Shown here one piece after another: positions 3,808 through 5,191 of a stretch of DNA of 5,191 nucleotides. The first letter of the stretch is position 1. Each line of letters opens with the position of its first letter. The position numbers were made by a program, and so were the translations under genes. The notes under the pieces are model-generated. The model was given only the letters and a program-made list of their open reading frames with translations, did no database searches and was not told the DNA's origin. Source of the DNA: JBBSIG01 sp038232215 (GTDB lineage: Bacteria; Actinomycetota; Thermoleophilia; Gaiellales; Gaiellaceae); NCBI GenBank assembly GCA_038232215.1, contig JBBSIG010000190.1, positions 1 through 5,191 on the forward strand, read 5' to 3'.

Positions 3808-5191
3808 CTAGGTGAGCTTGGGGATCGCGCGCACCGTCATCGCGACGCCGAGAGCCAGGATGACGAGCGCGCTCACGGCCGGGAGCGCGGAGACGAGGCG
3901 GCCCTGGAAGCTCAGACGCTGGAACGTGCGCTTCGCCGTGACGGCGAGCAGCCCAATCGCCGTCACCATCCCCGCGAGCCCGACGCTGAAGGCGACGATC
4001 AGCATGAGCCCGTAGCCGACCCGGTGCAACGAGATCGCGGCGAGGAGGACGACGAGCGCCGTCGGGCAGGGGATGAGCCCACCCGAGATCCCGACCGCGA
4101 TCAGCCCGCGCAGACCGCTGCCCGGCTCGGGGACGTGGCTGTGCTGCCCCGGCCCGTGGCCGTGCTCTTGCTCGTGCTCGTGGTCGTGGCTGTGCTCCCC
4201 CGGCCCGTGGCCGTGCGAGTGGTCGTGGCCGTGCGAGTCGTGCTCGTGGTCGTGCGAGTGGGCTCCGGCGTGCTCGTGATCGCGGAGGCGGCCGCGCTTC
4301 GGTCGCAGCCAGTCCAGGATCCGAAAGCGCAGGGCGGCCAGGCCGACCAGCACCACGAGCACTGCCGAGACGAGGTTCAGCCAGGGATAGAGCTGCTCCG
4401 GCAGGAAGAACTCCGAGAGCGCGAGCGTGATCAGACCGAGGGTGAAGACGCCGATCGTGTGGGTGAAGGTGACGATCAGGCCGAGTAGCAGCGCATGGCG
4501 CGCGTTCCCGCGCGAGCCGACGAGGTACGCGGCGACGATCGACTTGCCGTGCCCGGGAGTCAGCGCGTGGGCCGCACCCCAGAACAGCGCCGCGACGAGC
4601 GAGAGCAGGACGACGCCGACGCCGAGATCGTCCTTCCCGATCAGCGCCGCGAAGCCGGTCTCCGACGGGGCCGCCACCCGGACGGGCGAGCGCAGGTCGG
4701 CGGCCGCGAGCAGCCTGGGCGCGAGGCCGGGGCTCGCGCCGGCCGAGAAGCGGGCCTCCGCGCTCGTCACGTCGAGCGGGCTCTTCAGGAGGTCTTTGGG
4801 ATACACGCGCAACTCGTGGCTCACGCTCGTCGCAGGGACCGAGCTCGAGACTGCCTCGGCGCCGCGCTCGCTCCGCAGCACCACCTCCTTCCAGCCGATC
4901 CGGCTCGAGAAGTTGGAGTCCGCGTACGTCAGCCGGTACGGCTCTTCGCGGGGCCGGGCCGGGCCGGCGTCGTAGACCACCTCGAGCCGGGTCGTCCTGA
5001 GGCCTGCCACCCCTCGAGGGAAGGCGAGGGCGTGGCGAACCTCCTTCAGGCCACGCGGAGCGCCGTCGACCGTCAGTCGCAGATTGGCGCCGAGGCGTCG
5101 TGCGAGGTCACCCGCATATGCCTCGCGGCCCCCCGCGCGCACCTTCGGCCGCTCCTGGTACGTCGGGATCTCCGCCAGGTCGAGCACGTAG
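3808..5191 (-). CDS. NicO/RcnA-type nickel/cobalt transporter with N-terminal extracytoplasmic domain (5' end outside window)
   Basis: At least 460 residues are present and the frame runs off the right edge. Numbering here starts at the GTG codon at 5187, which I read as an internal Val of YVLDLAEIPTYQ, not the start. Residues 1-180 form a soluble, probably extracytoplasmic domain seen in actinobacterial NicO proteins, usually preceded by a signal peptide. The membrane part begins near 187. HALTPGHGK (207-215) is the NicO/RcnA signature, and FTHTIGVFTLG (241-251) carries a second conserved His. A loop at 303-351 has 19 histidines. The second membrane half begins with GGLIPCPTALVVLL (369-382) and continues to the C-terminus. 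The family moves Ni(II) or Co(II) across the inner membrane; RcnA itself is an exporter, but other members import, so direction is open. It is the first gene seen in a three-gene minus-strand run with the Nur-like regulator and the HX4DH permease. The stop is TAG at 3810-3808. Confidence 0.94.
   Translation of the reverse strand, partial: YVLDLAEIPTYQERPKVRAGGREAYAGDLARRLGANLRLTVDGAPRGLKEVRHALAFPRGVAGLRTTRLEVVYDAGPARPREEPYRLTYADSNFSSRIGWKEVVLRSERGAEAVSSSVPATSVSHELRVYPKDLLKSPLDVTSAEARFSAGASPGLAPRLLAAADLRSPVRVAAPSETGFAALIGKDDLGVGVVLLSLVAALFWGAAHALTPGHGKSIVAAYLVGSRGNARHALLLGLIVTFTHTIGVFTLGLITLALSEFFLPEQLYPWLNLVSAVLVVLVGLAALRFRILDWLRPKRGRLRDHEHAGAHSHDHEHDSHGHDHSHGHGPGEHSHDHEHEQEHGHGPGQHSHVPEPGSGLRGLIAVGISGGLIPCPTALVVLLAAISLHRVGYGLMLIVAFSVGLAGMVTAIGLLAVTAKRTFQRLSFQGRLVSALPAVSALVILALGVAMTVRAIPKLT
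4135..4216 (-). repeat. 51-bp in-frame direct repeat in the His-rich loop of the NicO-type gene
   Basis: Two 31-bp blocks, 4135-4165 and 4186-4216, match at 30 of 31 positions with a period of 51 bp, exactly 17 codons. They encode the two HGHGPG(E/Q)HSH segments at about residues 325-334 and 342-351. The duplication lengthens the metal-binding loop without disturbing the frame. Such loops commonly expand or shrink by slippage. Confidence 0.85.

Noticed and set aside
4135..4290. CRISPR-like array suggested by repeated GTGGCCGTG blocks
   Set aside because: The repeats are in-frame His codons in a coding loop, with no unique spacers of constant length.
5185..5187. GTG as the start of the NicO-type gene
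   Set aside because: The frame remains open to the window edge, and the context YVLDLAEIPTYQ is an internal segment of this protein type, so the true start lies outside.

Overview
The window reads as chromosomal DNA of a high-G+C bacterium, roughly two thirds G+C by eye. The 16S fragment has actinobacterial character: the CCTCTTTCAGGAGGGACGAA segment, the short V1 region and the typical spacing of the conserved blocks. A deep actinobacterial lineage such as a relative of Thermoleophilia/Gaiellales is my best guess. That placement is inference from the look of the rRNA and proteins, not a computed one.

Left part (1-900, all minus strand): the first ~556 nt of a 16S rRNA gene, preceded by its leader and promoter. 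Reading in the direction of transcription: a strong sigma-70-type promoter (TTGACA, 16 bp, TACTAT; 899-872); a ~95-nt leader; an intrinsic-terminator hairpin with a GCGA tetraloop and six Us (770-743); a boxA-like antitermination site (723-711); several hairpins; then 16S. A terminator between the promoter and boxA suggests the rRNA operon is attenuated, or that a separate short RNA is made. The 16S fragment also carries an apparent C at the position equivalent to E. coli G529, in the near-invariant 530 loop.

Middle (916-2061, minus): tyrS, tyrosyl-tRNA synthetase. It ends only 16 nt before the rRNA promoter -35 box, with no terminator between. It begins with GTG and may be leaderless.

Right part (2062-5191): a nickel/cobalt homeostasis locus. 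On the plus strand a 64-residue protein with 23 histidines (2268-2462) follows a heavily paired 5' region that can fold as a three-way junction. Converging on it from the minus strand is a run of three genes. First comes a NicO/RcnA-type permease with an N-terminal extracytoplasmic domain and a His-rich loop; its 5' end lies outside the window. Then comes a Fur-family regulator resembling the nickel sensor Nur, and then a second permease with the HX4DH nickel-transporter signature. The last two genes overlap by 17 bp. A plausible reading is that the Nur-like protein senses Ni(II) and adjusts the two permeases, while the His-rich peptide buffers or carries the metal. The metal, the transport direction and the peptide's role are inferences from family and context.

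I see no insertion sequence, CRISPR array, tRNA or phage gene.
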